Shown here in pieces: positions 19,766 through 32,718 of a stretch of 64,000 bases of DNA (its first letter is position 1; each line of letters opens with the position of its first letter). The notes beneath the pieces were generated by a model. The model saw only the letters and a list, made by a program, of their open reading frames with translations. It was not told the DNA's origin and did not search any database. The position numbers were made by a program, and so were the translations under genes. The stretch covers positions 162,954,974 to 163,018,973 of the forward strand of contig CM076850.1 in assembly GCA_039519185.1 (NCBI GenBank), read 5' to 3'. Source of the DNA: Astragalus membranaceus. Lineage: Eukaryota > Streptophyta > Magnoliopsida > Fabales > Fabaceae.

Positions 19766-22700
19766 TTCTTGCAGCACTTTGATTTATTGATAATAGTAAT
19801 AATTATCTAGTAATAATTGGTGCTTATTTGTGCTTTTGTTTGGTTGTGTTGTGTGTTTGCGAATGATATTTAGAGAGAGATAAATTCACATCTATATATA
19901 CCCATTCAACTAGACTCTCACCTTAAGATGGCTACTTGCCACTATGTTAGTTTCCAAGCAAACCACTCATCTGAACCAATACTATTAGCTACTATCAATT
20001 ATATATTTTTGAATGCAAAGTAGTAACTTATACTGAGTTCTGTTTCTGTTTTTGGTTTGAGCCATACTCATTATTTTATTTATGAATCAAAGTGCAATTT
20101 TTTGGATAGAGGGATTTTGGTGTTGGGATATTTAATAAACAAAATTAGTGTTGGGTTGAAATATTTGATGGAGAGGAAGAGATGTAAGGCGAGGGAAATA
20201 TTTTGATGGAGAGGAAGAAATTTAATAAGTCTCTTTCATTTAAGTTGTTGGGTACAAAGATGAAATTTCTATTTGTATATCACCAAAATGTTCTCTTGCT
20301 GAAACATGAGGTAGGGATATTACTCTAACTTTTATTCACTAGGTCAAAGGTTATAGTTCACCATAACCATAAGTTGTTGTGAGCATTTTGGCACATGGCT
20401 CCATATCCTAAAACCTGGAAAAAATAATTAAATTAATGGTAGTCTTTGCGCTGGTGTAGGGAAGAAGAAGGAAAGCAGATACATATGCATTGAGGAGGTG
20501 CAACAAGCTGAGAAAACATGAAGAATACGAAGAAGAAAACAATGAAATGGTGGGCTTTCTTCTGTGTTTTCAGAATTTTTCTTGAAAATATTTTGATGAA
20601 AGGGTGTTACCTGTTATGGAAATTACTTAGCCATATTGTTTGTGGAGATTAATATTGGTAGTTTTATAATTTTTTATATTAGTTGTGTTAAGTTTTGATA
20701 GATTTGGACTCAAGCTTGGTTTTTAATAAGCTTGCTACACTCTAATGCTGTGATATGTAGGAGAGATTGTGTACACTCTAATGCTTTGATATGAGGTATT
20801 TTATGATAAGATATTGCCTTTCAAGTGGTTGAGGCAATTCAGATATTGTCTTGCAATGGCAGAGTGAACACAATTTTAGTTAAGATTTTTGGTGGTATAA
20901 TGAAGTGTGATGTTTAGATGAAGTAAATTTTGTGAGTTTTAACATTTTGAAACTTTTAGAAGCGCTCCCCTGATGAGTTTTTCTTCAATGATAAACTCCA
21001 GTTCCAAGTGTGAAGCTCTTAAGTCTTTTACATACTTTCATGTCAAGTCTAATAGTTACATACTGATATAACAATGCTCTGTTTTTTATTTGGGACAAAG
21101 TGCATTTATGGTATGTATTATTATTATTTGTGTTTGGAGGGCTAGGTATTAAACATGGTGCCTTTTAGTAATTGTAGTATAATTTTGTTGCTGAATTTAT
21201 GGCTATTTCTTTTTGATTGAATAGGCAAGTGGTTTATGGGCGGGTTACCAACGCGACTTGAGGATGGTGATGCTAGCCATAGATAAACAAGAGATTCAGA
21301 TGACGATTCTTTTATAATTGTGAGATTTTTCTGCATTTGTAGGATTGATCTTTATGCAGTTGCTATTTTGCATTTTGAACATATGTTATTTTGGACTTTT
21401 TGGATTAGCTTTCTTACATGTAACGTGAGTTGCCAGATTTTCTTAGCTGACAGATTTTGTTTAATGTAGTTGTTTTTCACTAATCTTGCTTTAAGCTACC
21501 ACTCGACACCTCCTCTAGCAAGTGTATTTGTACTTATTAGTAGTTGGTTGTTACTAATCTTTTACATTAGGTATGAACCATGTAGATAAACTAATGGTTT
21601 ATGCAGTTTTGATCCATTTCATTGTGATCATTTTGTCTGCTGAAGGATTATACTATCTCTGCAGTGGTAATTTTCCACACGTCTCAAACTATGCAGTTTT
21701 ATATCTCTTCTTTTATTCTTATTTGTTATTTAGGTAGTAGAAGAGTTGATCTGGCTTCCAATCCTTATAACTTTGCTTAGGTACTGGACAATTGTATTCC
21801 AGACAAAAATGGCACAAAGATGTGTACTTTAATCAAATGGTTCAGGAAATTAAAATTTGGCATGTTATTTATTTGTTGGGCTTTATCTTTGATGTTTTTT
21901 AATAGTTCCATTCCATTATCTTTGATGTTGGTATGCCTATTAACACACATTGCTGGGCGTTATTCCCATTTTTCAGTGCACTTCATTTTCCAGCAACACC
22001 TACTACTGGAGATGAATGATTGCATGTTTGATTTTGCAAAGATGATATTAAACACAACTAGCCAGAAACTATTGAATTTATTGTAAAAAAATTTATTAGA
22101 TAAGTACCAAGTGTTGTTGTGATCATGTGATAATGATAATTTTTTAATTTGTATGTTTCATTTAATTGTACAGCTTTAGTGTTTGACTTATAGCATTAAC
22201 TTGTGCTAATGAGTACCTTTTTTCATTCTTCTATGACAGACCTTTGTTGGTAGCAATCCATTTTGTGACAGTGAATGAAGTAATCCCGGTTAATAAAATG
22301 AGATTAGGGAGGGAGGCTTGCAGCTAGAACCACTTTCTAATGAGGTAATTCTCAATGAAATTAATTGGCATGATGATCCTCTCTCTATGCCATTAAATAA
22401 AAAAGCCTAGGAGTAGACAAATACACACTAATGGGACAACAAAATGTGCTGCTACAAATATGCCATTAATCAAAGTAGAAATACATAATAATGGGACAAC
22501 AAAAGGTGCTGGTACAAATTAATAGGTAATGGCTTAAATCAAAATTATTTTATCAAGAACTTTGTCTCTACAATAACCACCTAAATTTAGTCACTCTATT
22601 TCCTTTCTTTTCTTTGTTATTTGTGGTGTTGACAATCAATTATAACCAGAATTTTGAATGTTGTTGAATATGAACCCAAGAATGAAGCCTATATACTCCC

Positions 22701-24060
22701 AAAAAAAATCCTCATTGTTATACATAGCACATGTTACTGCATTATTTGTCCTCTTCTCTTTCTTGAAATTTCTCATTTTATACGCAATCACTTACAGTTT
22801 AACATATAAGGCGTGGAATTGTCCTCCTACCTGGAGACGTGTATTATGTGATGCATTAAGTCTACAGCATGCGAAAAGGTTACAAGAATTGATATCTCAA
22901 ATTAGCCAACTTCAATGTACCTTGGCAACAAAACTGTGCTCCGGTGGTTTTAAATCTATTTCGGAAGACATTTTTCACAGCATGGTATGCACCACATCAA
23001 GGGAACAAGACAGTAGCATTCATGTGAACCTGCTTAGTGTTTAATTGGACAGCATGGCAGAAAATTGTTGTTCTTCAAGTGATAATTTGACACTATAATT
23101 CCCACCTATGTAACAAGTAGAGAAGAATTAATCCAATTTTATTTTCGATTTTACTCTTTTCCCTTTGCTTCATTTTCTTTTCACTTCCAATGAGCATATT
23201 TTAATCTGATATATTACTAAAATACACTTTCTCTATTTAGTGAGGAAGCTTATGGATATGGAAATTGAAAAATGTAATAGCACATAAATTTGTTCCGACT
23301 TCTAATATTATCTTGCATCAATCAGGTCTATTATTCTACAGGAGGTTCTCAATCCACATTAATACCTTCTTAGTTTTGACTTTTTTTCCCATAGTCACCA
23401 ATGTACCATAATTTGTCATATTAGATTAGTTTGCACGTTATGTACCAAAAAAAGATAAGTTTGCATGTTTCCCTTTTGGCAATTATAAACATTGATAGAT
23501 AGTTATATACTATTTAAACAACAGGATACTTCAAAACAAATTGATAAACTAATTCATTGGATTTATACATAGTGTAACAAATAAGCTAATTCAATTATAA
23601 TCTAATCAATTTAAGTATACTTTAAAATAATTGGATACGGAGTAGATTAAAAAATAATAGCTTAGAAATTTGTTTTTAACTCTAAAAATGAAATTATTTC
23701 TATCAAAGAAAAGCCAAAATTATTTTTAGCTCTATACTACTTTTTTTAATGGAGTCCCTTAGATGTTCAATAATGTCGACAAAACTTTCCTTTCACTTAA
23801 AAATGAAATTAATAGATGCATTTTAGTCCCTATCCATGGAAGTAGTAAACACATAATCAAATAATGCATGCCTACAGCCTGTCATCATGATCAAAACTAC
23901 ATAGTCTATGTTTAGTAAACTCAAAACTGTCATATTATACACCTAATTACATCCCTCTAGTGTTTGCCAAAGCAAATATCTTGAGCAGAGTTTATTAGTG
24001 CAATTTAATATGAACTTCTGCTAATACCAAATCAAAATTACATCTCTTTCTTTTGTCTCT
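19766..24060. other. AT-rich intergenic DNA with no supported gene
   Basis: No conserved domain was recognised. An open frame at 22658-23044 (plus, 128 codons) starts with a hydrophobic helix (VTALFVLFSFLKFLILYAI) followed by a Leu/Gln-rich stretch. It may be a fragment of an unknown gene but has no recognised family. A short tandem pair (AATGGGACAACAAAA..GTGCTG) occurs at about 22,430 and 22,491. Confidence 0.4.
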
Positions 24061-24113
24061 CTTCATCTAATGGTTTAGATTGTTCACGTAATTCCTCATA
24101 TTTTTTCGGTATA

Positions 24114-25640
24114 TGGTGTGCGAAAAAGATAATGTGCAAGTATACATAGTCGACAACAAGTAATAAAGTGAAAGTAGAGTATCGTTCCCACATGGATTGG
24201 ATTAATTCTTAAAGTTTAAATAGATAGAGAAATTAGTATTAAGTAACCAAGTAACAAACAATATTGATGGTGTGGAGACAGAAGGTAAACAAACTAAATA
24301 AATGGAGAATGTAGTCAGGTGAGAAAGATAGTTGAGATGTTCTTTACCAAATAAGTCACTTTTAATAGTTTTGAGTTTATATGTGATGTAGGTGCACTGA
24401 ATGTTGTTGCATTAGAAATGTGCTTTTCAGTCACTATCTTCAGAGTTTCATTACAAGCTCTTATGTCTAAGTTGCTAAATAAGTTCACTCATGTATTTTA
24501 AGTACCCACAGTACCACCCTATGGACTATGCTATCCTATGTCTAGGTTTTAGCATGGTTTCAACAAAGTTTCCTTAATTAAAACACTTACCCATATTAGT
24601 TCTTGAGTTCTAGTTATAAACCATGTCTGTATTTATAACTCTACTTGTTCTAAGTGATCAATCTCAAAATAAGTGTTGAAAGAAGTATAAAACAAGAACT
24701 AAAATGCACACATCACATATGATCACAATAGCTTATTTAAAAGATCATTATAAGGTTAGAACATCCCAACTAAAAGAGTTTAGTTCATGCTAGACATTAC
24801 AAGGCATATATAAACAGAATAGATCATACTCATATATTTGATATCACAAAAGGAAAACAACAAGGTAAGAGTTACACGGTTGGAGTTCATTTGCATGAAG
24901 TTGCCAAGCAATGCGAGAGCATTCACTTCACTACATTCAGCCAGCACTACGTACTTGTGTGGAAGTAAAGAAAGAAGTTGTCAATTCCTTTCTTGCCTTC
25001 TTACAAGAGAATGAAAAATTAAATTTAAAACTATCTATATTAGTGTACGGAATGAGAGATGAGAGATTTTCAAGTGAGAGATGGAGGTCTTTATATAGGC
25101 TTCAAGTGGAGCTTTCTTTCACAAGAGGGTTTGCTTGATAACAAAGTTAGGGTTGCCTTTAGTCACTTCAGCCCAAAAAATAATGCAAATCCTCCACTCA
25201 ACCAAGAAGGGAGGTCCTCTAATGGATGGCCAAGTGTCCCTAGGTGAGTGACTCTTCAAAGCTATCTTTTATGGTAGGCGCCGAAATTTGTGACTTGCAT
25301 GTGCTTTCATGACTAAGCATGACATCATCAACTGAGTGCTTGAGCATCTTGATGTTTTAGGATTTCTTCAAGCATTGTAGTGTGTTTTGAGTGCAGGTGC
25401 ATCCAATGCAGGTGCATTGTTGAATTGCTAATGCAGGGGCATCACATGCAGGTGCATTGAACAAACATATCAAAAATACCAAAATATATGCAAGATGCTA
25501 AGTTATATGCATAACCCTCTTTTAACTTTGAATGTTGTTATTTTATTTATAAGACTTTATTTACTATATATTTTTACTTAGAACTGAGCAATTATTTAGG
25601 TTTAGATGCGTAAATAACTCTATATAAAATAGATTTATCA
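24114..25640 (-). repeat. 3' LTR of the outer gypsy element
   Basis: Plus-strand copy begins TGGTGTGCGAAAAAGATAAT and ends ATAGATTTATCA. It aligns end to end with 36483-38008 with scattered substitutions. It contains a cluster of GCAGGTGCAT-like words at 25,395-25,465. Confidence 0.92.
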
Positions 25641-26657
25641 CACCCCCAAACTTAAACCATTGCTTGTCCTCAAGTAATGACAAAGAAAATCACAAACAAG
25701 ATTTGCATAATCAAGAAGAACAGATCAGCTAATTTCTTTCTAGAAAATGATTTTTTTCAATGATGCACTCTATGAACTTCATTTTTCAGGAATTTTTCTT
25801 TAAGGCTTCGTTCTCAAAACATCCAAGGTTATTACCGCTTATTTGTGTGAGTGTGTGCCCACTAAGTCTAGATTTAGTTCCAAAACTAAGTAAAAAAAAG
25901 TTTTCTTAGCCTTTGAAAGAATTAGTTCACGTTTGATCAAGCTAAAAGATTTTTCAAAAGATGGAATAGACTAACAATTTCCTCAAGTGTTGGGGAAGTT
26001 CTAAGCACAACAAAGGGCTTTGATTTGAATATTTCAGATTTGTTGAGCCAATGCACTATTTCCTATTTTTGGTGGTTTTTTCTTGATGCAGATGCATTGA
26101 ATGCAGGAGCATTGTATTTCTGTAATGCAGGAGCATTGAGTGCCCTTGCATTTGAGACTACATATATGACTTTTTAGCATATATTACCCTTTTCACTGAC
26201 CCCCTTTTGCATACTTTTTTCTTTGTTTCTTTTCTTTTTGTATTTTTTTTAATGCATTATTGGAACGGGTACAGTTTATGATTTAGGCAAATATAGCTGT
26301 TTACAACAATTTAATATTTTGTAGTACATTTGATAACCTATGGCATTTGACTTCTCTAAGTTATTTATACTCTTCCTTAATTTTCATTGAAACACCCCCA
26401 AACTCAATTCTTTATGCTATTCTAAATTTTTAGTAAAAATTTAGCATTGACCTTAGCTTACTAAAAATTCCTTTTTGCATCAGGTTGCTTTTCAAATAGC
26501 AGAGTTCTTTTCTAAAACTCGGTTTTGATGTGTAGAAGCTATAATAAAATTGGTCTTCTGAGAAAAACAATGCTTCTTTCTATTTCTTTCTTTCATCATT
26601 AAAAGTCAGATCGAAGAGATGCATTTGTTTTGTTGTGAAAGATTCTAAGCTGATCAT
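25641..26657 (-). other. 3' non-coding part of the outer element
   Basis: Lies between the 3' LTR and the nested insertion. It begins with the PPT and the conserved line CTTAAACCATTGCTTGTCC that precedes it in many Tat/Athila elements. No coding capacity. A cluster of GCAGATGCATT/GCAGGAGCATT words sits at 26,085-26,155. Confidence 0.7.
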
Positions 26658-28075
26658 TGATAACTCTTATTTATAAGAGTTATTTATGCTTTCTTAGCTT
26701 AAATTATTGTGAGTTCTAAAGTAATATTATATTTAATTAGTTAAAATATGTTGTTTAGTGTAAAAGAAGAATTAATTCCGGTTTGTGATCATTCGGAAAT
26801 TTGGTGCCCCATTTTGTGCTTTTATGTGTGTGCATGTTTCATTGCTGCAGCAATAGTTGCTGCAGCAACAGTTCCTGCGACAGATGAAAGAGAAATTGCT
26901 GGAAGCACGGATTTGAACGCATTACAGCCGTCAAGCAAGGACGGACGCACTATCTAAGATGCCAGCACCTGGACAGAGAATATTCCACCTTTTTAATGGG
27001 CACATGTACTTTTGGGCACACATAAGGACAAATGGCGCCTCCAAATTAGGGTTTTCTTGGATCATGCACCCTAGTACTATATAAAGACTACCTTCTTCTT
27101 CATTTTGCGTGCTGGTTTAGAGGAGGAAAAATTTAGAAATAGCTTTCCTCCATTTTTGTACCTAGCTACCTTAAATCACTAAAGTGGAAACACCATTGCT
27201 GGGAGTGATGCTGCAGCAATACAGAAGCTTAATTACTTGAAGATTTTTGTGGATTTGGGAGTTGATCTGAACCTCCATGCTACTGTTTTTGGAGTCAATC
27301 TTCAGTATACCACTTCTTACTATATTTCTTCTTTGTATTTTCGCATTTATGGCTTTAAACATTATGTTTAAGTTGTATTTCTTGTGTTGTTTGCTCATCA
27401 TGAGCTAAATACTCTTAGTTGGGATGCTTTGATCTATGTAATGAAGTCTTAGTGTGTTTAATGCATGTATTTGATGTTTAGCATTTTTATCTTTTGCGTG
27501 ATACTATTTCCAAACTTATTTTAGACTTGATCACCTAAATATAAGTACCATTTATAGATTCAAACATGGTTTATAAATTGATCTCAAAGGATAACATGGA
27601 TAGTGGTTAGTAAAGGACACTTTAATAATCCTTGCTTAAAACCAAGACATAGGAGGGAAAATTCCATAAGGTGAACACCGTGGGTGCGTAAGTAGCCTAG
27701 GGTATACCTATTTAGGGCCTAGACATAGGCTCTTGTAGCGAATAGCTAGTGAAAGTATTTGAAAGAATAGCAACTGTTGCGACAGCACCTAGTGCTGCAA
27801 CATCAGATACAACATTAGACCATTATTATGAATTTGCATAGTGAAGGCATTCCCAACTTACTCTCATTCTGGATTTTCGCTAATCCTTTATTTTACTTGT
27901 TGTTTGTTGATAAAATTGGATTCTACAACTTGTTATTTTACTTTGCTTTTACTCACTAGCTTGCTGCTAATTAAATATAGAAAAGAACTCAACAATTCTC
28001 GTGGGAACGATCTCTACTTACTCTTTATTACTTGTTGTGACTGTGTATACTTGCATATATTGTTTTCACACAACA
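26658..28075 (+). repeat. 5' LTR of the nested element
   Basis: 1418 bp. It starts TGATAACTCTTATTTATAAG, which contains the palindrome AACTCTTATTTATAAGAGTT. Relative to 31310-32713 it has an extra unit of about 18-22 bp at the CTGCAGCA repeat (about 26,845-26,870) and scattered substitutions. Confidence 0.93.
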
Positions 28076-28267
28076 AGTTTTTGGCACCGTTGCCGGGGAT
28101 TATGGTAGTTATTTTCTATTGTTTAGTAAGTTTAGTTAGTTTTGATTCTTTTATTTAGTTTGTTCTGTTTTTCAGAAATTTTTTTTTTATTTTGTATTGT
28201 GTTTTGTGTTTGTAGTGTGTTTCATTTGTGTTTGGTGTTTTTATGAAAAAAAAAACCACTTTATGCC

Positions 28268-28750
28268 ATGGACCATTGTTTCAATGGAGATGAAGATGAA
28301 AGGGGCTGTTTTGAGTTAAACTCCATGCCCATGTCAAACTTTGTGTGTGAGCAAGAGCCAACTTCTCAAGCTCAAATCAAAGGATTACATGAGGGGAGCT
28401 CTAATTTTGAAAAACTCTTAACTCATTCCATTGAATCTATTAAAGTGGATCATGACAACTTTGAAGCTTCATGTAAGAGTATAGAGGCTCACATTAAAAC
28501 TATAATGGAGCGTCTAAAAGAAGAGAGTTGTTGTGAAGAGGTGGTTGAGCAAAAGGAAGAAAAAGGTGTAAAGTGTGAAAAAAACTCTTAGCTCATTCCA
28601 TTGAATCTATTAAAGTGGATCATGACAACTTTGAAACTCCATATAAGAATATGAAGGCTCACATTAAGACTATAATGGAGCATCTAAAAGAAGAGAGTTG
28701 TAGTGAGGAGATGGTTGAGAGCAAAAGGAAGAAAAGAGTGTAGAGTGTGA
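28268..28750 (+). pseudogene. Short ORF of the nested element with a tandemly duplicated tail
   Basis: A 107-codon ORF (28268-28591) begins MDHCFNGDEDERGCFELNS and turns Lys/Glu-rich with a coiled-coil-like stretch. The segment from about 28,409 (AACTCTTAACTCATTCC) is repeated about 168 bp downstream (28,577-28,750), but the second copy is out of frame because of the A-run at 28,578. No Gag domain is recognisable. It may be a relic of an element-specific leader protein. Function unknown. Confidence 0.45.
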
Positions 28751-31309
28751 AAATGAATATGGTCATTTTGGAAGTAAGTGGAAGAAAAACAAAAAGATTG
28801 TGTAGTTGTAGAACAAGAAAAATTCAAAAATAGTGACAAGGAAGAAAAGCCAAGGTTGAGGTATGAAAAGATTCATGTAACAAGTGAGACTCAACCCTTG
28901 GTAATTGAAGAAAAGAGTCCTCCGCAAAATGAGCTTTAATTTTTTCAAAAGAGGGGGAATTCCTATCCCAAATGCTTATTGATTGGGGCATGGGAACACT
29001 TGCTTCCCTATGCCAAATACATGAGATTTCTGATAAAAAGGAGAAAGCGGAAGGATGATATTTTCTTCTAGTCCTATTATCCACCCTAACTTGGGTTTTG
29101 AAGGCCAAGTCTAGCTAAAGACTATAAATTAAGCGCTACTGGGAGGGAACCCAGATTTTTAAGGACTAATTGTGTTTTGTGTGTTTTTGTTTTTACTATT
29201 TCAGGTAAGAATAAGTGGTCTTGTGGTATGTGCTGTCAATTATGCAGATTTTTGGTGCTACAGCACCATATGCTGCAGCACCTGTTGCTGAATTGTTGAG
29301 CACGTGGTCAAAAAGTCAAAATGGAGTTTCAAATCCCAATGTGACAGATTTGGCAATCGCCTCTACTAACTGGCTGTGTGTTTTCTCTGTCTCGTCATTT
29401 AAACCTTGTTAACGATCTTTTCCCCAATCACCACCCACCCAAAACCTTTCCACCAGACCTTCACCTAAACCATCACCAACCAAAGAAGCATCCCCACCCA
29501 AAACACCTTGTTCATCACAACATCTCACTTATCACAGTTTCAAACCATCATTACTTACCCTTCATCCACCTCCACCAAAAGCAAAACCATCAATACTTAT
29601 CCCAACACCTTCCCTATCTCCAAAACAATGCACTCCACAAAAGTCCCTATCAACCAAACCACCTCAGTCCTCACCAAATAAACATTCACCCAGAAATCAA
29701 CCTTCCACAGAGAAACACATAGGTCATTGGAAGAAGAAATGCAGAAAGTGGATACTGTCACAGGTAGTGTTGCAGCATCAGTGTTAGAAGGCAGTGCTGC
29801 AGCATCTGTTGCAGCACCACAGAAAGTTGTAAGAACGAAATTGGTGACCAAAAAGAGGCTAAGTATTGCTGCAAAAGAAATTAGTAGCCAGGACATTGGC
29901 TCAGATGCATCTTGGAGAGAAGCCTCCTGTGAGCAAATAGCCAGAAGTTGCTGATTGACTATGCTGATTCTGAGCTGCAGCAATCTATTGCTACAGAATC
30001 CAATGCAACTGTTGAAGAAATCACCAAGCTACAAGATCCAATACCAGCAACAAACCATGGGTCCCTCCTAGTTAACCCTTTTCTCTTTTGTTGTTTATGT
30101 TTAGTTGTTTGTTTTGAATAGTTGTTTTCTATTTAGTAATTTTTCAATAATCCTGTTGATGCTGTAGCATCTGTAATAGCATCCAGCAGCTGTTTAGGAT
30201 TTAAAATTTGTTTTGTGTTAAATGTTTTCAATTTAGTTCTATTGTGTCTAAGGTCTCTCCCATTAGTAATTGCATAAGCAGTGGGGACACTGCTGGGTCT
30301 TAAGTTGGGGGGAGAACCTTTTATGTGTTGTTTGTTTTTAAAAGGCATGTTTAGTTGTATCTTTTGTTCAAATCAATAAGAGATTATGCTTCATTTTGGG
30401 CTGACTTAATGATGATTATGGTGAGACTGAGTGAGTGTAGCTTGGTTTGACAGATGAATAGATTGCTACTGCTCCCACACTGTTATTCTAGGTTTAAGTA
30501 GGAATTTAGTAAGCTAAAAATGATCTGATGCGGGAATTTAGTAAGCTAAAAATGATCTGATGCTAAGTTAGATTTTGGTAGACCTAGGTTGTGCCAAGCT
30601 TCTACTAAAAACCTAGGGTAGCGTATGAAACTAAATTTGGTGGTGCATTGGTTATATTAAGGCTAAAGATTTTAGGATGGTCAGTGCCTAAGTGTCTGTG
30701 TACATTATACAAAAGTTCAATAAAAGTGATTAAAGCTGCAATAGCCTATATATGAAAAAAAAAGAGAAAAAGAAAAGAAAAAAAAACTGAAAAAGAAAAA
30801 GTGTTATGAAAAATAGGCATTGCAGCAAAATAGTGTGTCAAGTGTTAAATGCTGCAGCACCAATTGCTGCAGCAATGAATCTGAAGTCTTGTAATAATAG
30901 TGCACTGACCAATAATCTGAAATGTTTAATCAAGCCATTTGTTGTGCTTTGAAGCCCCCCTTTCTTATGCTGAAGTTGTTAGTCTACCTTTCTTTTTGAA
31001 AAATTCTTGGCATAGCCAAAAGAAAACCATTCTTTCTCTAGCTAGGAGAAGTTTTGAAACTTGCTAAGAGTTGAACTAGACCTAGCCATCACACACACAC
31101 ACACTTTGAGCAGATGGTAATTCTAGAAATCTCGAAAAACTTAAGGTGTATGTGAGTAATTAAGGATCTGAAAATTTATGCCCAACTTTAACATCTTTGA
31201 AAATCTGTTTGAATCAATTTGTGCAACTGGATATTGCCTTGTTTGTGTTTGTTTGTTCTTTGTCAAGCGTCACTGCTTGAGGACAAGCAATGGTTTAAGT
31301 TTGGGGGTG
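28751..31309 (+). other. Non-coding interior of the nested element
   Basis: No domain. A Pro/His-rich stretch (29,410-29,720) and a weak ORF at 29727-29954 (MEEEMQKVDTVTG, then Ala/Ser-rich) are present. TGCTGCAGCA-type words recur at about 29,258, 29,770-29,815, 29,975, 30,150 and 30,865-30,885. A 33-bp tandem duplication is at about 30,500-30,560. Confidence 0.55.
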
Positions 31310-32713
31310 TGATAACTCTTATTTATAAGAGTTATTTATGCTTTCTTAGCTTAAGATATTGTGAGTTCTAAAGTAATATTGTGTTTAATTAGTTAAAATA
31401 TGTTGTTTAGTGTAAAAGAAGAATTAATTCTGGTTTGTGATCATTTAGAAATTTGGTGCCCCATTTTGTGCTTTTATGTGTGTGTTTCATTGCTGCAGCA
31501 ACAGTTCCTGCGACAGATGAGAGAGAAATTGCTGGAAGCACGAATTTGAACGCATTACAGCTGTCAAGCAAGGAAGGACGGACGCACTACCTAAGATGCC
31601 AGCACCTGGACAGAGAATATTCCACCTTTTTAATGGTCACATGTACTTTTGGGCACACATAAGGACAAATGGCGCCTCCAAATTAGGGTTTTCTTGGATC
31701 ATGCACCCAAGTACTATATAAAGACTACCTTCTTCTTCATTTTATGTGCTGGTTCAGAGGAGGAAAAGTTTAGAAATAGCTTTCCTCCATTTTTGTACCT
31801 GGCTACCTTAAATCACTAAAGTGGAAACACCATTGCTGGGAGTGATGCTGCAGCAATACAGAAGCTTAATTACTTGAAGATTTTTGTGGATTTGGGAGCT
31901 GATCTGAACCTCCATGCTACTGTTCTTGGAGTCAATTTTCAGTATACCACTTCTTACTATATTTCATTTTTGTATTTTCGCATTTATGGCTTTAAACATT
32001 ATGTTTAAGTTGTATTTCTTGTGTTGTTTGCTCATCATGAGATATATACTCTTAATTGGGATGCTTTGATCTATGTAATGAAGTCTTAGTGTGTTTAATG
32101 CATGTATTTGATGTTTAGCATTTTTATCTTTTGCGTGATACTATTTCCAAACTTATTTTAGACTTGATCACCTAAATATAAGTACCATTTATAGATTCAA
32201 ACATGGTTTATAAATTGATCTCAAAGGATAATATGGATAGTGGTTAGTAAAGGACACTTTAATAATCCTTGCTTAAAACCTAGGCATAGGAGGGAAAATT
32301 CCATAAGGTGAACACTGTGGGTGCGTAAGTAGCCTAGGGTATACCTATTTAGGGCCTAGACATAGGCTCTTGCAGTGAAAACCTAGTGAAAGTATTTGAA
32401 AGAATAGCAACTATTGCGACAGCACCTAGTGCTGCAGCATCAGATACATCATTAGACCATTATTATGAATTTGCATAGTGAAGGCATTCTCAACTTACTC
32501 TCATTCTGGATTTTCACTAATCCTTTATTTTACTTGCTGTTTGTTGATAAAATTGGGTTCTACAACTTGTTATTTTACTTTGCTTTTACTCACTAGCTTG
32601 CTTGCTAATTAAATATAGAAAAGAACTCAACAATACTCGTGGGAACGATCTCTACTTACTCTTTATTACTTGTTGCGACTGTGTATACTTGCACATATTG
32701 TTTTCACACAACA
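31310..32713 (+). repeat. 3' LTR of the nested element
   Basis: 1404 bp, aligned over its full length with 26658-28075. Divergence looks like a few percent by eye. It ends CACACAACA before the duplicated ATCAT. Confidence 0.93.
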
Positions 32714-32718
32714 ATCAT

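Larger units (their letters stand above)
26658..32713 (+). mobile_element. Nested non-autonomous LTR element (LARD-like), related to its host element
   Basis: LTRs 26658-28075 and 31310-32713 with TG..CA ends, target duplication ATCAT (26653-26657 and 32714-32718), PBS TGGCACCGTTGCCGGGGATT at 28082 and PPT AAGTTTGGGGGTG just before 31310. The 3.2-kb interior has no gag, RT or integrase domain. It shares the PBS, the PPT line and the CTATAAATTAAGCGCTACTG line (29,125) with the outer element, where the latter is inverted at about 33,480. The two are therefore related families. Confidence 0.9.

Noticed and set aside
22658..23044. 128-codon plus-strand ORF with a hydrophobic helix
   Set aside because: No family signature, no promoter or neighbouring exon seen; kept only as a remark on the intergenic stretch.
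29378..29983. His/Pro-rich ORFs in the inner LTR element on both strands
   Set aside because: Biased composition, no domain, and frames on both strands are mutually exclusive.
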